The position numbers were made by a program, and so were the translations under genes. This document shows, one piece after another, positions 12,609-14,974 of a stretch of 14,974 nt of DNA (its first letter is position 1; the number at the start of each line of letters is the position of its first letter). The DNA lies in assembly GCA_003506895.1 (NCBI GenBank), contig DNXO01000126.1, positions 10,675 through 25,648 on the forward strand, written 5' to 3'. The notes under the pieces were generated by a model. The model ran no database searches, had not been told where the DNA came from, and saw nothing but the letters and a program-made list of their open reading frames with translations. This DNA is from Acetobacteraceae bacterium. GTDB taxonomy: Bacteria > Pseudomonadota > Alphaproteobacteria > Acetobacterales > Acetobacteraceae.

Positions 12609-13502
12609 ATGAAAGTCGGCGTCATCGGTCTTGGCAACATGGGCATGGGTGCCGCCCTTAATCTTCTGCGCAAGGGCCATGACGTGACGGGCTGCGAACC
12701 GCGGGAGGAAGCCCGCGCCGCCTTCGCGGCCGAGGGTGGCAAGGTCGTGGTCTCCCCGGACGCGCTGCCGACCGACCTTGAAGCGGTCGTCGTTTTCGTC
12801 ATCAACGCCGCGCAAACCGAACAGGTGTTGTTCGGCGAAAAGGGCTGCCTGACCCGCATGGAAACGGGCGCCGTCGTGCTGTGCTGCGCGACTGTTGCCC
12901 CCGAGGCCGCCAAGGCCCTGGGCAAGAAGATCGAGGACGCGGGGTTCCTGATGGTGGACAGCCCGGTGTCCGGCGGCTCCACCGGTGCCAAGGCCGGCAC
13001 CATGACGGTGATGGGTTCCGGCTCGGATGCCGCGTTCGACAAGGCCGGTCCGGTGCTGGACGCAATTTCCACCAAGGTCTGGCGCCTGGGGAACGAGATC
13101 GGCGTCGGCAGCACCGTCAAGATGGTCAACCAACTACTGGCCGGCGTTCATATCGCCACCGCCGCCGAGGCCCTGGCGCTGGGAATCCGAGCGGGCGCGG
13201 ACCCGGAGACGCTGTTCAAGGTGATCTCGGAATCCGCTGGTAGTTCGTGGATGTGGCAGAACCGCGTCCCGCACATCCTGTCAGGCGATGATACGCCGTC
13301 CTCCGCCGTCAACATTTTCGTCAAGGACCTGGGCATCGTGCTCGACCAGGCTCGGGCGCTGACCTTCCCGCTGCCGATGGCCGCCTCGGCCCACCAACTG
13401 TTCCTCGCGGCCGCGGCGAACGGGCAGGGGTTGAAGGACGATTCCTACGTGATCCGGGTCTGGGAAGCGCTGACCGGCATTCCGCTGCCGGAGAAGAAGT
13501 AG
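12609..13502 (+). CDS. NAD(P)-dependent beta-hydroxyacid dehydrogenase (3-hydroxyisobutyrate / L-threonate dehydrogenase type)
   Basis: A 297-aa oxidoreductase of the 3-hydroxyisobutyrate dehydrogenase family. The N-terminal Rossmann motif is VGVIGLGNMGMGAALNLL (residues 3-20). The substrate loop DSPVSGGSTGAKAGTMT spans 117-133, and the catalytic lysine is K171 in GSTVKMVNQLLAG. A C-terminal helical domain carries SAGSSWMWQNR and the DDSYVIRVWE ending that I associate with L-threonate dehydrogenase-like members. It would oxidise a beta-hydroxy acid to the semialdehyde or keto acid. ATG 12609 has AAGGGA 8 bases upstream and lies 20 bases after the monooxygenase gene, so both are likely transcribed together. 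The exact substrate is not settled by sequence. It is convergent with the deacetylase gene, with 6 bases between stops. Confidence 0.88.
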   Translation: MKVGVIGLGNMGMGAALNLLRKGHDVTGCEPREEARAAFAAEGGKVVVSPDALPTDLEAVVVFVINAAQTEQVLFGEKGCLTRMETGAVVLCCATVAPEAAKALGKKIEDAGFLMVDSPVSGGSTGAKAGTMTVMGSGSDAAFDKAGPVLDAISTKVWRLGNEIGVGSTVKMVNQLLAGVHIATAAEALALGIRAGADPETLFKVISESAGSSWMWQNRVPHILSGDDTPSSAVNIFVKDLGIVLDQARALTFPLPMAASAHQLFLAAAANGQGLKDDSYVIRVWEALTGIPLPEKK

Positions 13503-13508
13503 GCGCTT

Positions 13509-14321
13509 TCAGGCGAGGGGCGGCTGTGGCCCTTCGCACGGCAAACCCACCACCGGCAGGGCATCCAGCCCGACAAAAACCGTCCCGGCCGCGTGCAGCG
13601 CCGCCACCCCGGCGGCGACTCCCGCGCCGCTCGGCCGGAGCGGCTGGTTGACATGGGCGATGATCACATCGCCGCTGGCCGCGGATGCCATCCGGTGGGC
13701 GACGGACGCCGCCGGTAATGAAGCGCCCTCATCCGCGCTGAGCGAATAGCCGGCGACCCGATAACCCATCGCCTCGATCGGTTTGATCACGGCCGGGCTG
13801 TAACAAGCCGCCGCACCGCGATACCAGTGCGGCGGAGGCCCGCCAGCGGCAACCAAGGCATCGGCGCCCCGCTCGACTTCCCGGGTAATCGCCGCCATGG
13901 TTCCGGCCACGGGTAGCCCATAGATCGAGCGGTTGCCGAGGATCGGGGGCAGATGCTTTTCGCCATGGTTCTCCAGCGTGAACAGGTCGGCCCGGTTCAG
14001 TAACAGCGACAGCGTGCCTGGGTTATTCCGCAGCCACAGCCCGGTGACGAAGATCGTCGCTGGAACGGACAGATCGATCAACGTGCCGATGATCCGCATG
14101 TCAGCGCCGCCGGAGCATGCGTCCAATGTCAGCGCAACCGTTCGGGGCTGGTCAGTGGGCACGGCCAGTCGCATACGCGGCTCGATCATTGCCGCGGGTG
14201 GTTCGATAAGGCAGGCGCCGGCGACGGGGTCGGCGATGGTAGCGGCCAGCACGCCCTTGTGGAATGATCGGCGGGACAAGCGCGGGCGATCCTCGCTGGG
14301 GGCGGAACAACGCCAGCACAT
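13509..14321 (-). CDS. Tat-exported polysaccharide deacetylase family protein (NodB-like)
   Basis: A 270-aa protein beginning with a twin-arginine signal: SRRSFHK at residues 16-22 matches the S-R-R-x-F-x-K rule, followed by a mild hydrophobic stretch. The NodB-type domain follows. Motif 1 is LTLDACSGGAD (64-74), keeping the base D67 but with Ala where TFDDG has its second Asp; D74 might substitute. Motif 2 is ENHGEKHL with H119 and H123. Motif 3 is WYRGAA with R168. Motif 5 is VIIAHVNQP with H223. It would act in the periplasm, removing acyl groups from a polysaccharide or glycan, or on a non-carbohydrate amide as some relatives do. ATG 14321 has GAGG about 11 bases upstream. It is divergent from the GNAT gene. 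Confidence 0.82.
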   Translation of the reverse strand: MCWRCSAPSEDRPRLSRRSFHKGVLAATIADPVAGACLIEPPAAMIEPRMRLAVPTDQPRTVALTLDACSGGADMRIIGTLIDLSVPATIFVTGLWLRNNPGTLSLLLNRADLFTLENHGEKHLPPILGNRSIYGLPVAGTMAAITREVERGADALVAAGGPPPHWYRGAAACYSPAVIKPIEAMGYRVAGYSLSADEGASLPAASVAHRMASAASGDVIIAHVNQPLRPSGAGVAAGVAALHAAGTVFVGLDALPVVGLPCEGPQPPLA

Positions 14322-14388
14322 CGGTGGAAAAGCCTCATTCGGATTCAGATGCCGCTAGAAGCATAATGTCGGAGTGTTATCAATCGCG

Positions 14389-14835
14389 ATGCCCTTATCC
14401 GACGCGCCGCCGGTTCCGGACGGTTGCCACCTGACCCTGGAAAAAGACCCGCCCGGAGAGTTTCGCGCCGGTCTGGGTCAGGCGATCAATGCGTTTCACA
14501 ACCAGACGGTGCCGTTCACCTCCAGCCGCTTCGCGTTGGAACTGCGCGACGGCGCCGGCCGGCTGGCTGGCGGTTTGAGCGGCGTGATGTCCTGGGGATG
14601 GCTGTTCATCGACGCGGTCTGGGTCCACGCCGACCTGCGAGGCAAGGGTGCGGGACGGGCGCTGATGGCGCGCGCCGAACAGCACGCGGCGGCCGAGGGA
14701 TGCCACTCGGTCTGGCTGGACACGTTCCAGGCGAAAGGGTTTTACGAGGGGCTTGGATACAGTGTGTTCGGCTCGCTGGAGGATTACCCGAACGGCCAGA
14801 CCCGGTTCTTCCTGCGAAAGCGGTTGGTGCCTTGA
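14389..14835 (+). CDS. GNAT family N-acetyltransferase
   Basis: A 148-aa acetyltransferase that transfers acetyl from acetyl-CoA to an amine of unknown identity. Beta strands LAGGLSGVMSWGWLFIDAVWV lead into motif A RGKGAGR (residues 84-90), which binds the pyrophosphate of CoA. Then come LMARAEQHAAAEGC, and motif B GFYEGLGYSVFG near 117-128, with FFLRKRL closing the fold. I prefer ATG 14389; a GTG at 14374 in frame is possible but overlaps the only GGAG (14371-14374), which from the ATG is rather distant (14 bases). It is divergent from the deacetylase gene across 67 bases. Confidence 0.88.
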   Translation: MPLSDAPPVPDGCHLTLEKDPPGEFRAGLGQAINAFHNQTVPFTSSRFALELRDGAGRLAGGLSGVMSWGWLFIDAVWVHADLRGKGAGRALMARAEQHAAAEGCHSVWLDTFQAKGFYEGLGYSVFGSLEDYPNGQTRFFLRKRLVP

Positions 14836-14912
14836 AAGGCATGGATCGCCAAGCAGCTAAGGATACGCAGCGAAATAAACGAATCGTTTGACGGAAGCCG
14901 TCGGCGTCTCCT

Positions 14913-14951
14913 CGTCATGGCGGGCGCGGGCCCGCTACCCACGACTTGCAG
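14913..14951 (+). repeat. REP-like hairpin repeat, copy 2
   Basis: Runs CGTCATGGCGGGC, GCGG, GCCCGCTA, CCCACGACTTGCAG and aligns with the reverse complement of 6398-6439 with few changes. The stem is GCGGGC (14920-14925) with GCCCGC (14930-14935). It lies in the intergenic region after the GNAT gene. Confidence 0.7.
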
Positions 14952-14964
14952 TGCTGGTCCGGGA

Positions 14965-14974
14965 AAAGGCGTGG
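14965..14974 (-). repeat. Possible start of a third, inverted REP-like copy (cut by window edge)
   Basis: The last ten bases, AAAGGCGTGG, equal 6402-6411 of copy 1 and would face copy 2 in inverted orientation. Only ten bases are visible, so chance is possible. Confidence 0.35.

Noticed and set aside
14828..14841. TGCCTT-ga-AAGGCA hairpin at the GNAT stop codon
   Set aside because: A short stem with a 2-base loop and no T-run; too small to call a terminator.
14876..14902. AAACGA-a-TCGTTT and GACGG-aag-CCGTC palindromes after the GNAT gene
   Set aside because: Loops too small or stems too short, no T-run, and no nearby gene they could regulate; noted only as possible flanks of the REP-like repeat.
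1..14974. CRISPR array, insertion sequence, integrase or prophage genes
   Set aside because: Looked for spaced direct repeats, transposase DDE or integrase motifs and terminal inverted repeats; none found.

Overview
The window looks like chromosomal accessory sequence from a high-GC alphaproteobacterium. An Acetobacteraceae or other Rhodospirillales relative is my best guess. The reasons are GC-rich codon use throughout, the protein types present (heterodimeric 3-oxoacid CoA-transferase, Tat-dependent NodB-type deacetylase, RTX protein with tandem 'QGLWWSK' repeats) and hairpin repeats of the 'GTCATGGCGGGC...CCACG' kind that I associate with this group. The taxon is inference; no rRNA or tRNA gene is present to fix it.

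Layout. 1-2229 is a minus-strand housekeeping/catabolic block: a DUF423 membrane protein (YgdD) overlapping by ATGA an RlmM-type 23S rRNA 2'-O-methyltransferase, then scoA and a scoB that runs off the left edge. 2352-3065 is a HigB/HigA toxin-antitoxin pair in an unusual divergent arrangement. The two genes face away from a single perfect palindrome whose two arms are both TTGACA -35 elements. 3260-4542 holds an HNH endonuclease, probably a restriction-type enzyme, tail-to-tail with an acidic protein I do not recognise. Together with HigBA this could be a small mobile defence patch; sampled lines have visibly lower GC than the flanks. 4543-6521 is poorly coding: a 223-aa and an 89-aa conserved-looking hypothetical, a short ORF overlapping a remnant of the 89-aa gene's 3' end, small tandem repeats, and a REP-like hairpin.

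6522-9146 carries a HpaB-type FADH2-dependent monooxygenase (minus) and a prolyl iminopeptidase (plus), divergent from a 114-bp region with its own palindromes. 9328-11166 is a 612-aa RTX-type exported protein behind an AT-rich upstream region. 11380-13502 is a likely two-gene operon: an acyl-CoA-dehydrogenase-fold flavin monooxygenase and a 3-hydroxyisobutyrate-dehydrogenase-family oxidoreductase. 13509-14835 holds a Tat-exported NodB-type deacetylase divergent from a GNAT acetyltransferase. The right edge carries a second copy of the REP-like repeat and the first bases of what may be a third.

Taken together, the metabolic genes (CoA-transferase, two flavin monooxygenases of different folds, a beta-hydroxyacid dehydrogenase) suggest degradation of aromatic or hydroxylated organic acids. 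No flavin reductase or ring-cleavage gene is in view, so no complete pathway can be claimed. The most interesting system is the divergent HigB/HigA pair with its shared operator-promoter.
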